From: JANNBN01 sp963763885
Lineage (GTDB): Bacteria > Actinomycetota > Acidimicrobiia > Acidimicrobiales > JANYDT01
Assembly: GCA_963763885.1 (NCBI GenBank)
Contig: CAVXQD010000007.1
Span: forward strand, 620,001-684,000
Length of the DNA stretch: 64,000 bases
Reading direction: 5' to 3'
The position numbers and the translations under genes were made by a program. Every line of letters begins with the position of its first letter. Position 1 is the stretch's first letter. This document shows, piece after piece, positions 51,279-59,220 of this stretch. Under the pieces are notes generated by a model. The model did no database searches. It was given only the letters and a program-made list of their open reading frames with translations, and was not told the DNA's origin.

Positions 51279-51861
51279 GAACGATCTCCTTGCCGAACTC
51301 GTCGAGTTCAGCAGTTACACCTTCGGTAAAGCGCGAGGCCTGCAGTTCAAACATCGAACGGTAATGACCGCCATCGACCTGCATCAGTTGATCGTGACTC
51401 CCTGTCTCGACAACTCGCCCGTCTTCAACCACACAGATGCAGTCAGCAAGGCGAACCGTCGAGAAGCGGTGCGAAATCAAGATGGTGGTGCAGCCCTTGG
51501 TGGCAGCAAGCACCCGCTCGAAAATCTCGGCCTCGCCGCGCACATCGAGCTGCGCCGTTGGTTCATCGAGCAGCACGACGCGTGCCCCCTGACGAACAGA
51601 ACACAATGCCCTTGCCAGCGCGACCCGTTGCCATTGCCCGCCCGAGAGGTCTGTGCCAGAGGGGTACGCCTTGGACAAGATGGTGTCGAGGTTGGTCCTT
51701 CCGGCGGCTCCCCCATCGGAGACGCGAGTTCGCTGCCACCGGCATCGGCAAGCGCCGCACGGATGACGTCGTCTGGTGCACCCAGCGGAGCCACGTTCTC
51801 CCGGAGCGGTAGCTCGAAGCGGATGAAGTCCTGGAACACCGCAGTGACACGCCGACGCCAA
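51265..51861 (-). CDS. C-terminal part of the first fused ABC exporter (after frameshift)
   Basis: The frame is meaningful from about 51714 to 51265: AAGRTNLDTILSKAYPSGTDLSGGQWQRVALARAL (signature motif), VVLLDEPTAQLDVRGE (Walker B), SHRFSTVRLAD (H-loop). The first about 50 residues of the open frame are out of phase. It continues the ORF 51477-53141 if one G is restored in the G-run complementary to 51710-51714. Confidence 0.75.
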   Translation of the reverse strand: MASACHCGVPGLHPLRATAPGERGSAGCTRRRHPCGACRCRWQRTRVSDGGAAGRTNLDTILSKAYPSGTDLSGGQWQRVALARALCSVRQGARVVLLDEPTAQLDVRGEAEIFERVLAATKGCTTILISHRFSTVRLADCICVVEDGRVVETGSHDQLMQVDGGHYRSMFELQASRFTEGVTAELDEFGKEIVHETL

Positions 51862-53141
51862 TCATCGATGACCATGCTGGGCAACGGTGCGCCATCTACA
51901 GAAATGGTGCCAGCGGTGGGGTCATACAGCCGGCAGAGAAGCTTGGCCAGGGTTGTCTTTCCGGCACCGTTACGGCCGACGATCGCCATAGAAGTACCGG
52001 CAGGGATGGTGAGCGAGAACCCATCGAGTACAGACCGTCCGGACTCTGATTCGTATGCGAACGAAACATTGTCGAAGCGGATCTCCGGCGCCTCGTGTGC
52101 GTGACTGTTCGACGAGGTCGACGACAGATGCGCAACTGTCGGCAGTGCTCCTGCCAACGCCATTGATGATTCGAGACGCTGCAGTGCGTCAACCGGTGCG
52201 CTTGCACCGTCCAGCGCCCAGTTCAATCCGCCAAACGCAATCGCCGAGACACCGAGCACTGCTTGCGTGAACACCACAACACGAGCCGTGCTGAGGTCGC
52301 CTGCAATGGCAGACCGGGCGATGAACCACAGCACCAACACGTTTGCCGCAACCACAACGACCACGCATAGGGCCACGGACTTCTCTCGCAGCCGGGTGGA
52401 CTCGTACTGCATGTCTGCCAGCTTGCGGCGGGTGGTAACAAACCGTTCCGTCACCCAACCAGCCAAGCCGAAGAACCGCAGTTCCTTGGCAGGTGTGGCA
52501 TCGACAGCCAAACGGTATGCGTACTCAGCATGTCTTTGGGCGGTACGCACCTCGTCTGTGTTGCGGTCCTTCCAGACTCCGCTCTCTCGCAGAAGCCAGT
52601 GCGTTGCAATCCATGCGGCCAGCAGCACCAGGGGCGCCCACCATGCCAGCGAGAACAGGATGAACGCGGCAACCGTGCCGATGACCAGATCCAGCAGACC
52701 ACCGGTGATGAAGTCCATGGAGATTGCCAGCGGTGGACCGAGCATGCCCTGATCAAAGTCACGCGCCATGGTGAGATCGTTGGAAAGCTCAACCCGCTCC
52801 AGATGCGCAATGCCGGGAGGGTTTGTCCCGGCAACCATCAAGCGGCCAAACAGGTGGGTGGAAGCCGAAGTTCCAAGGTTCATCGACACCATCTGATGAA
52901 TTGGGTGCAGCATCACCGAGGCGGTGAAGACAGCGCCGAACAGGACCAGCGGAGCAGTGAGCGAGCGGCCCAGCGTGATGGCACTGACCAGCCAACCAAA
53001 CCCAAGCGACACCACCGTTGGCAGCACGCCGCGCAACAGCAGCAACCCCCACCATGCGGAGGCATACCCGGCCGACGCGCGGCGCAGCATGCGGAAGAAC
53101 GCGACTTCTTTACGGGCCAACAGTCGAGTCATCGGCCGCAT
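51477..53141 (-). CDS. Fused ABC exporter, permease and Walker A part (before frameshift)
   Basis: I start at ATG 53141 (MRPMTRLLARKEVAFF). The transmembrane region covers about residues 30-310, then SFAYESESGRSVLDGFSLTIPAGTSMAIVGRNGAGKTTLAKLLCRLYDP with Walker A. Around LADAGGSELASPMG the frame shifts, leaving an aberrant tail (EPPEGPTSTPS onward). The intact gene would be 51265-53141, about 626 codons, coupled to the second ABC gene. Confidence 0.8.
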   Translation of the reverse strand: MRPMTRLLARKEVAFFRMLRRASAGYASAWWGLLLLRGVLPTVVSLGFGWLVSAITLGRSLTAPLVLFGAVFTASVMLHPIHQMVSMNLGTSASTHLFGRLMVAGTNPPGIAHLERVELSNDLTMARDFDQGMLGPPLAISMDFITGGLLDLVIGTVAAFILFSLAWWAPLVLLAAWIATHWLLRESGVWKDRNTDEVRTAQRHAEYAYRLAVDATPAKELRFFGLAGWVTERFVTTRRKLADMQYESTRLREKSVALCVVVVVAANVLVLWFIARSAIAGDLSTARVVVFTQAVLGVSAIAFGGLNWALDGASAPVDALQRLESSMALAGALPTVAHLSSTSSNSHAHEAPEIRFDNVSFAYESESGRSVLDGFSLTIPAGTSMAIVGRNGAGKTTLAKLLCRLYDPTAGTISVDGAPLPSMVIDDWRRRVTAVFQDFIRFELPLRENVAPLGAPDDVIRAALADAGGSELASPMGEPPEGPTSTPSCPRRTPLAQTSRAGNGNGSRWQGHCVLFVRGHASCCSMNQRRSSMCAARPRFSSGCLLPPRAAPPS

Positions 53142-53158
53142 GATAGGCCTAGCCAGAG

Positions 53159-53989
53159 CTACCGGTGGCCGTTCAACCAAGCAAGTACGTCGGCGAGGAC
53201 CGTCGGGTGTTCTGGCTCGTTGAACACTTCGTGGAAAAGGCCTTCGTAGACCTTCAGCGTCTTGTCGCTGGAACCAGCCAGCCGATGAGCGGTGCGGCCG
53301 TTGCCCACCGGCACCAACGTGTCAGCAGATCCGTGCACGACCATCAACGGAATACTCAGCCCAGGCAGACGCGCCGGGAACTCTTTGCCAGTGGTGATGA
53401 GCGCTGCACCCGTGCCCGCCGGAATCTTGCCGTGGAACACCAGTGGATCAGCCTTGTAGGCAGCAACTACCACAGGGTCTCTTGAGACAGCATCGGCGCT
53501 CAGCGCTTTGGTCCCAAGCCGCGGTGCGATGCGGCCCAGCAGCGGTGCGATTGCAACCAGCAGCCGAGGGATTCCTTCGTTGGTGACAAGCGGCCCGGAG
53601 AGCACAAGGCCCTGCAGATGATTCTGCCGACGCAACGCAGACGCAAGTGCGATGTTGCCGCCCATCGAATGGCCGAGGAGAAACGTTGGAACGCCGGGGT
53701 GTCGTTGGGCCGCGATTGCGAATACCTGATCCAGGTCGTCGAGGAGGAACTCGTGATTGTCGATGAGGGCACGGTGCCCTTCGGACTGGCCGTGGCCGCG
53801 ATGGTCCGGCGCATACAGCGCGTACCCGCGCGGCACCAACGCGTCGACCAGGTTGCCGTAGCGACCCGCGTGCTCGCCGAATCCATGCGCAACCACCACA
53901 ACGGCTTGTGCCTTCTCCTCTGGCAGCCATGACCGGAGATGGATCTTGAGCTCTGCGCGGCCGGTGAACGTCTCTTCGTGCTGTTGCAT
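53159..53989 (-). CDS. Alpha/beta hydrolase, monoacylglycerol-lipase-like
   Basis: 276 residues from ATG 53989 (MQQHEETFTG). VVVAHGFGEHAGRYGNLVDALVPRGYALYAPDHRGHGQSEGHR is the Hydrolase_4/MGL pattern; FLLGHSMGGNIAL holds the Ser nucleophile; VHGSADTLVP the Asp and GLFHEVFNEPE the His. It would hydrolyse monoglycerides or lysolipids. A longer start at ATG 54193 has a perfect AGGAGG site and adds 68 in-frame residues of unknown nature; see findings. Confidence 0.85.
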   Translation of the reverse strand: MQQHEETFTGRAELKIHLRSWLPEEKAQAVVVVAHGFGEHAGRYGNLVDALVPRGYALYAPDHRGHGQSEGHRALIDNHEFLLDDLDQVFAIAAQRHPGVPTFLLGHSMGGNIALASALRRQNHLQGLVLSGPLVTNEGIPRLLVAIAPLLGRIAPRLGTKALSADAVSRDPVVVAAYKADPLVFHGKIPAGTGAALITTGKEFPARLPGLSIPLMVVHGSADTLVPVGNGRTAHRLAGSSDKTLKVYEGLFHEVFNEPEHPTVLADVLAWLNGHR

Positions 53990-54228
53990 GGCGCCAGTGT
54001 AGAGACGGACTTCGGCTTGGTCCGCTGCGGCTAAAAGAGGATTATCGAGTGCCCACTGGCAGCACAGAGCGCGCAACGGCTGGGCGGCACAGAAGTAGCC
54101 CGTCTGCGTCGCCACATTCGTGCCACCTTTGTTGGGCCAACTACCTGCACCCATCTCAACGACACCATGCGCGCATTGGAAGACGTGCCCCATCTCGCTG
54201 ACCTCCTGACCGATTAGGGTCGGCTGCC

Positions 54229-54951
54229 GTGGCAGCAGCACACCAACCAGCAACCAGCGCAGCCTTAGCGGCGGCAGCGGCAATCCGCTCCGATGTGATG
54301 CGCATTGCAACTGACGGAGAGTTCCTCGGTTCAGAAGAACAGCTCCTCGAGCGCTACAGCGTCAGTCGGCCCACGTTGCGCCAAGCCGTCCGGATTGTTG
54401 AACACGAGCAGCTCATCACCGTGCGCCGCGGGGTCAACGGTGGGTTCTTCACGCGGCTCCCAACTGCCGAAGCTGTTGCGCGGGTTGCATCGGTGTTCTT
54501 GCGCCTCAACGGCACAGATCTGTTCGACCTCCTTCGCACTGTCCAGGTGCTCACACCAGCGTTGGCGGAAATGGCGTGCGAGGCACCGGCGCCGGACCGC
54601 CTGGCGTTTCAGAAGTGGGTCGTTGCCAACTTTGCCGATGTCAGCACGCTTCGCCGTCGCGAGTTTGTTGAACGTATCGGTGAATTTTCACGTCAATTGG
54701 GGCACTTGGCTGACTGCCCACCGTTGCTGCTCTTCGAAGAGGTCGTAAGTCAGCTGACGATCGCGGAAACCAAGATCAACATCTTCTCCGATCGGTCTCG
54801 GATGGACTCTGTGGCAGAGACCTACGTCTCCATTGCTGCGGCCATCGCTGCCGGAGATCCTGTGGCCGCGGCCAACAACGCCAGGCTCACCACGTCATCT
54901 CGCACCGAATGGGTGACCGAAGCTGTCAAAACAACCCGTAGGCACCGCTAA
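54229..54951 (+). CDS. GntR family regulator with FCD-like C-terminal domain
   Basis: 240 residues from GTG. The N-terminal winged helix IRSDVMRIATDGEFLGSEEQLLERYSVSRPTLRQAVRIVEHEQLITVRRGVNGGFFTR is clear, followed by a helical effector domain (LFDLLRTVQVLTPALAEMACEAPAPD). It is divergent from the lipase-like gene, so it may regulate it. Confidence 0.85.
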   Translation: MAAAHQPATSAALAAAAAIRSDVMRIATDGEFLGSEEQLLERYSVSRPTLRQAVRIVEHEQLITVRRGVNGGFFTRLPTAEAVARVASVFLRLNGTDLFDLLRTVQVLTPALAEMACEAPAPDRLAFQKWVVANFADVSTLRRREFVERIGEFSRQLGHLADCPPLLLFEEVVSQLTIAETKINIFSDRSRMDSVAETYVSIAAAIAAGDPVAAANNARLTTSSRTEWVTEAVKTTRRHR

Positions 54952-55064
54952 TCCAACGCCCGCGGCGACCTGGAGGAATCTCGCAATTCGTGACTCATCG
55001 TGACCCTCGCCCGTTCCAGGTTTTCGTCGTTTTCGGTGCCGGCGCGATGTCATGCACCGAATGA

Positions 55065-55092
55065 TTGAGGGGTGGTATGACTTGGTTATACT
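55065..55092 (+). promoter_or_regulatory. Promoter of the second mazEF pair
   Basis: TTGAGG (55065-55070) and TATACT (55087-55092) with a 16-bp spacer; the antitoxin ATG at 55099 follows so closely that the transcript would be nearly leaderless. Confidence 0.5.
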
Positions 55093-55098
55093 CACGGA

Positions 55099-55335
55099 AT
55101 GAAGACTGCTGTGTCGATCCCCGATGCGCTTTTCGAAGCCGCCGACGAACTCGCTGCCCGGCTCGGAGTTTCACGCAGCGAGCTGTATGCCCGCGCCCTC
55201 GCAACGGTCATAGCTGAAGAAGGCGACGACGCTCTAACGACTCGACTCGATGCCGTGTATTCGGTCGAACCTTCCGGTCTCGATGTGGTTCTCAAAGCAG
55301 CTCAGCGGCGCAGAGCGCTATCAACCGAGTGGTGA
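55099..55335 (+). CDS. Ribbon-helix-helix antitoxin (MazE-like)
   Basis: 78 residues. MKTAVSIPDALFEAADELAARLGVSRSELYARALATVIAEEG is a CopG/MazE-type ribbon-helix-helix, with a toxin-binding tail (LDAVYSVEPSGLDVVLKAAQRRRALSTEW). Its stop lies within the toxin start region (GTGGTGA). Confidence 0.9.
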   Translation: MKTAVSIPDALFEAADELAARLGVSRSELYARALATVIAEEGDDALTTRLDAVYSVEPSGLDVVLKAAQRRRALSTEW

Positions 55336-55679
55336 TCCTCCGGGGAGAAGTCTGGTGGGCTGATCTCGGTGAACCCCGAGGTTCCGCCCCAGGCTTCGAA
55401 CGGCCGGTTCTCATCGTGTCATCAGACGCGTACAACCGCTCCAACATCGCGACGATCGTCGGCCTTGCAATCACCTCGAATCTCCGGCTCGCCGATGCTC
55501 CCGGAAACGTGTTGCTGGATTCGCACGACGCAGGGCTAGATCGGGCTTGTGTCGTCAACGTTTCGCAGTTCGTGACTTTCGACAAGACGGACCTTCGAGA
55601 ACGACTGGGGGCACTTCCCACCGACCAGCTTCGGCTGGTCGAGCTTGGTATCCGAAGGGTGTTGAATCTCAAGAATTAG
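55329..55679 (+). CDS. mazF: MazF/PemK-type endoribonuclease toxin (second)
   Basis: 116 residues from GTG 55329, or GTG 55332 with a 4-nt overlap. ILRGEVWWADLGEPRGSAPGFERPVLIVSSDAYN, AITSNLRLADAPGNVLL and LDRACVVNVSQFVTFDKTDLRERLG are the MazF active-site segments. It differs clearly from the copy at 41925, so it is not a recent duplication. Confidence 0.95.
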   Translation: MVILRGEVWWADLGEPRGSAPGFERPVLIVSSDAYNRSNIATIVGLAITSNLRLADAPGNVLLDSHDAGLDRACVVNVSQFVTFDKTDLRERLGALPTDQLRLVELGIRRVLNLKN

Positions 55680-55689
55680 CCGGACCCAA

Positions 55690-56454
55690 CTAGCCGATTC
55701 GCTGGGCTGCTTCGAAGCCGTCGAGCAGGCGCGTGAGGTTGCGGTCGAATCGAGCAGTGTCTCGCATCTGAGCGTTGATACGTACCCATAGCGGCGCGAA
55801 CCCATGTTGGGACACCAGGCCGGAAAGCGCCGGATAGTCGCCACTGTCGAACAGCCCCTCCATGTACGCCATGACGGAACCGTCGTCCATTCCCCCATGT
55901 TGCAGGTTGTTTCGCCAGTGGACGCAGTATCCGAACACGTACTCGTCGACGGCCAGCATCAGTTCCAGCTTGACCTCCAGCGGCGCGTCGAACTGTTCGA
56001 CGGCTTGCAGCGTCTGGTCGAAATGACGCATCGCGTTGGGCCCGATGGGCGGGTCGTCGGAAATGTCCAAGATCCACGGATGACGAAGGAGGGCATCGCG
56101 GCTGCGCTGGGCGACCAGCGTGATGGCTGCGCGCCAGTTGGTTGGCATCTTTGTGCCGGTCGGAACCAACACCTCGGCCATCATCGCGTCAAGCACCAGC
56201 GTCAGCAGCTCTTCTTTCGTTCGCACGTAGTGGTACAGCGACATGGTCCCCACATCAAGCTCCGCTGCGAGGCGACGCATCGACAGCGCATCGAACCCTT
56301 CGGAATCGGCGATGCGGATTGCAGCTGCGGCAATGTCGGTGCGTGACAAGCGTGGCTTGCGGCCCTTGCCTCCATGACGGGTCCACACCTCGATGGTGTC
56401 GAGGTGTTCGGCGAGACGATCCAGCGGTTGCGTCGGGCGAAATTCCCTTGCCAT
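55690..56454 (-). CDS. TetR family regulator of the DrrAB-type exporter
   Basis: 254 residues from ATG 56454. SRTDIAAAAIRIADSEGFDALSMRRLAAELDVGTMSLYHYVRTKEELLTLVLDAMM is the TetR DNA-binding domain, with a TetR_C-type effector domain containing a long helical pocket. The open frame runs on to 57249 inside the ABC gene and is not used. It is divergent from the ATPase gene with two palindromes between, so it is almost certainly its repressor. Confidence 0.9.
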   Translation of the reverse strand: MAREFRPTQPLDRLAEHLDTIEVWTRHGGKGRKPRLSRTDIAAAAIRIADSEGFDALSMRRLAAELDVGTMSLYHYVRTKEELLTLVLDAMMAEVLVPTGTKMPTNWRAAITLVAQRSRDALLRHPWILDISDDPPIGPNAMRHFDQTLQAVEQFDAPLEVKLELMLAVDEYVFGYCVHWRNNLQHGGMDDGSVMAYMEGLFDSGDYPALSGLVSQHGFAPLWVRINAQMRDTARFDRNLTRLLDGFEAAQRIG

Positions 56455-56457
56455 GTC

Positions 56458-56499
56458 GTACAGTGTACTGCTATCGTTGTTCGTACTATGTACGAACAA
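56458..56499. promoter_or_regulatory. Pair of palindromic operators between tetR and the ABC genes
   Basis: GTAC-AGT-GTAC at 56458-56468, and a perfect 10-bp-arm palindrome at 56477-56499 (TTGTTCGTAC-TAT-GTACGAACAA). The second covers the ATG of the ATPase gene at 56488. Confidence 0.8.
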
Positions 56500-57534
56500 A
56501 ACGCTACTCATACCGGCGTGTCCAGCGGTGCGGATGCGGGCGTCTTCGCAACCGGCCTCGGCAAACGCTTCGGTGATCTGTGGGCACTGCGCGACCTCGA
56601 TCTCGACGTCGCCCCCGGCACGGTGCTTGGCCTGCTTGGCCACAACGGCGCCGGCAAGACAACAGCCATCCGAATCCTCACCACGCTCTCGCAGCCGACG
56701 GAAGGAAGCGCGCGCGTCGCTGGCCTTGACGTCGTTTCCGAAGCGGCAATCGTGCGCCAACGCATCGGTGTTGCGGCACAGCAGGCAACGGTCGATGGGC
56801 TCATGAGCGCACGACTCAACCTGCAGACCATCGGCCGTCTCAGCGGCATGTCGAAGAAGGCTTCGCTTGTCCGGGCAGACGAACTGCTGCAGCGCCTCGA
56901 TCTCGTCGGTTTCGAAAAGGCTCTGGTCAAGACCTATTCGGGCGGGATGCGTCGCAGGCTCGACCTTGCAGCCAGCCTCATGACCAACCCGCGTGTCCTC
57001 TTCCTCGACGAGCCAACCACCGGGCTTGACCCGCGCAGCCGCGGCGACCTGTGGGAGATGATCCGTGAACTGGTCCGTGAGGGCTGCACGGTTCTGCTCA
57101 CCACGCAGTACCTCGAAGAGGCCGATCGTCTGGCAGACGACATTGTGGTGCTCGACCACGGGCGAACCGTCGCCCACGGAACGCCGGACAAATTGAAAGC
57201 ACAGATCGGCGACGACCGGTTCGACGTCAAGCTTACGTCCGCCGCCCAACTAGATCGGGCCGTCGACGAATTGGGTCGGTTTGCAACCGACACGCCGTCA
57301 AGCGACACAGAGACGTTGTCGGTCACGCTCTCGGCCAAAGAGGGCGTCCGCCTCATCGACGTGGTCCGCGCGCTGGACGACGCCGGCATCGATGCAATCG
57401 ACGCAACCCGTCGTCAGGTCACGTTGGACGACGTGTTCCTCACGCTCACCAGCAAGACACCGCCAGCCCCCACCAACGCAGGCGCACCAACCAACGCTGC
57501 TACCCCCACCGACTCAGAGGAGGTGTCGGCATGA
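56488..57534 (+). CDS. ABC transporter ATP-binding protein, daunorubicin-resistance (DrrA) type
   Basis: 348 residues from ATG 56488. Walker A GHNGAGKTTAIRIL, signature TYSGGMRRRLDLAASLM, Walker B VLFLDEPTTGLDPRS and H-loop TTQYLEEADRLADD are present. The C-terminal DrrA-type domain reads DDAGIDAIDATRRQVTLDDVFLTLT. A Pro/Thr/Ala-rich tail follows. Forms an operon (ATGA overlap) with the permease. Confidence 0.9.
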   Translation: MYEQNATHTGVSSGADAGVFATGLGKRFGDLWALRDLDLDVAPGTVLGLLGHNGAGKTTAIRILTTLSQPTEGSARVAGLDVVSEAAIVRQRIGVAAQQATVDGLMSARLNLQTIGRLSGMSKKASLVRADELLQRLDLVGFEKALVKTYSGGMRRRLDLAASLMTNPRVLFLDEPTTGLDPRSRGDLWEMIRELVREGCTVLLTTQYLEEADRLADDIVVLDHGRTVAHGTPDKLKAQIGDDRFDVKLTSAAQLDRAVDELGRFATDTPSSDTETLSVTLSAKEGVRLIDVVRALDDAGIDAIDATRRQVTLDDVFLTLTSKTPPAPTNAGAPTNAATPTDSEEVSA

Positions 57535-58325
57535 GTGCAGGCACATTGTCAGATTCATTCGTGTTCGCCCGACGCAACCTCGAACACATTCGCCAAATCC
57601 CAGAAAAGCTCACCGAAGTCACGGTGCAGCCGCTCATGTTCACGCTGCTGTTTGCCTACGTGTTCGGCGGCGCCATCACGGTGAAGGGAGGTGGGTACAA
57701 GGAGTACCTCATCGGCGGCATCCTCATTCAGTCGTTGGCGTTCGCCATGATGGGGCCGGCCACTGCCATCGCGACCGATCTGCAGGAAGGCGTCATTGAC
57801 CGGTTCCGCGTGCTGCCCACCAAGAAAAGCGCGTACATGCTTGGCCACTACTTCGCCGAGCTTGCGGGGTCCCTGCTCGCTATTACGGTGTTGCTGCTGA
57901 GCGGGCTCGTTGTCGGCTGGCGGCCGCACACCAGCGTGCTGTTGTTCCTCGAAGCGCTCCTGCTGCTGATCGCATTTTCGTCGGCGATGATCTGGCTTGG
58001 TCTGTGGCTTGGTTCGTTGGTCCGATCACCGGATGCGGTGATGGGAATCGGCTTCGTGATCGTGTTTCCCATCACGTTCTTGTCCAACGCGTTTGTGCCC
58101 ATCAACACGCTGCCTGGGCCACTGGAATGGGTTGCGTCGGCCAACCCCATCAGTGTGCTGGTGGCTGCCATCCGCACGCTGTTCGGCAACCCGGTGTCAC
58201 CGGTGACCAAACACCTATGGCCCATCGATCACCCGGTTGCCGCTTCGTGGATCTACGTCGCAGTGCTGCTGATTGTCGGGTACACATTGGCGCAGCGCCG
58301 CTACGCCCACCGCACGACCGACTGA
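57531..58325 (+). CDS. ABC-2 type permease, DrrB-like
   Basis: 264 residues with six hydrophobic segments. ARRNLEHIRQIPEKLTEVTVQPLMFTLLFAYVFGGAI and PITFLSNAFVPINTLPGPLEWVASANPISVLVAAIRTLFGNP are typical of DrrB exporters. With the ATPase it would export a hydrophobic drug or lipid under TetR control. Confidence 0.9.
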   Translation: MSAGTLSDSFVFARRNLEHIRQIPEKLTEVTVQPLMFTLLFAYVFGGAITVKGGGYKEYLIGGILIQSLAFAMMGPATAIATDLQEGVIDRFRVLPTKKSAYMLGHYFAELAGSLLAITVLLLSGLVVGWRPHTSVLLFLEALLLLIAFSSAMIWLGLWLGSLVRSPDAVMGIGFVIVFPITFLSNAFVPINTLPGPLEWVASANPISVLVAAIRTLFGNPVSPVTKHLWPIDHPVAASWIYVAVLLIVGYTLAQRRYAHRTTD

Positions 58326-58385
58326 GTCAGTCGGCGGTTAGCGCTACTCCTACGTCCGCTTAGTTCATCGGAATAGTTTTCGGTC

Positions 58386-59147
58386 CTACTTCGGTGAGAA
58401 GCGCTGTCCTGCGTCAAGGCGGATGGTGCCACCGTTCAGCATTGGGTTTTCGATGATGGCGCAAGCTAAGCGTGCATACTCATCTGGCTTGCCCATCCGC
58501 TTCGGAAACGCTGCATCGCGGGTAAGGGTTTCCTTGAACTCCTCCGGGATACGTGCGGTGATGCCGGTCGCAAACAGGCTGGGCGCAATGGCGTTGACGC
58601 GGATGCCGTTGGTTCCAAGATCACGGGCCATGGTGAGCGACATACCTGCGATTGCCGCTTTTGACGCGGTGTAGGCAACCTGACCGATCTGGCCCTCAAA
58701 CGCTGCGATGGACGCGGTGTTGATGATCACGCCACGTTCGCCGTCTTCGTTTGGTTCGTTCTTCGACATGTGCCAGGCCTGCAAGCGGTTGAGGTTGAAC
58801 GTGGCGATGAGGTTGAGGTCAACCACGCCGCGGAACTCGTCAAGCGGATGTGGGCCTTCTTTAGTGAGAGTCCGCTTGGCGATGCCACCGCCTGCGGTGT
58901 TGACCGCTGCGTCCAGTCCACCCAGCTGCTTTACGGCCTCGGCGATGATCTCCTCGATAGCCTCGTATTCCATGATGTTGCACGGGTAGAACGTGCCACC
59001 GACGGCGGTCGCAACCTCAGCCCCGGCAGACTCTGGCCGGTCCAGAATGGCCACCTTGCCACCACCCGCTGCGATTCGTTCCACCGTGGCGCGCGCCATT
59101 CCTGATGCGCCGCCTACAACCATTGCTCGAAGTCCTTTGAGTTCCAT
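58386..59147 (-). CDS. SDR, 3-hydroxyacyl-CoA dehydrogenase type-2-like
   Basis: 253 residues. GGASGMARATVERIAAGGGKVAILDR is the cofactor loop with the Asp of NAD users. NTAGGG, NTASIAAFEGQIGQVAYTASKAAI (Ser, Tyr-x3-Lys) and NAIAPSLFATGI follow. The sequence pattern is that of the HSD10/type-2 3-hydroxyacyl-CoA dehydrogenases. It is divergent from the P450, suggesting lipid or sterol side-chain oxidation. Confidence 0.85.
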   Translation of the reverse strand: MELKGLRAMVVGGASGMARATVERIAAGGGKVAILDRPESAGAEVATAVGGTFYPCNIMEYEAIEEIIAEAVKQLGGLDAAVNTAGGGIAKRTLTKEGPHPLDEFRGVVDLNLIATFNLNRLQAWHMSKNEPNEDGERGVIINTASIAAFEGQIGQVAYTASKAAIAGMSLTMARDLGTNGIRVNAIAPSLFATGITARIPEEFKETLTRDAAFPKRMGKPDEYARLACAIIENPMLNGGTIRLDAGQRFSPK

Positions 59148-59220
59148 GTAGGCAGCTTGTCAAAAAGAGGTGCCTAATTTCAATCCGAGATGCGCACGGT
59201 GCTCCTGACATGATCGGCAA

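Noticed and set aside
56455..57249. Long N-terminal extension of the TetR protein
   Set aside because: Lies antisense inside the ABC ATPase gene and upstream of the operator palindromes; the TetR fold begins at 56454.
59160..59190. GGTGCCTAATTT shared with 49400 (inverted) as a regulon motif
   Set aside because: Only 12 bases; the second site is downstream of its neighbouring genes, so chance is more likely.
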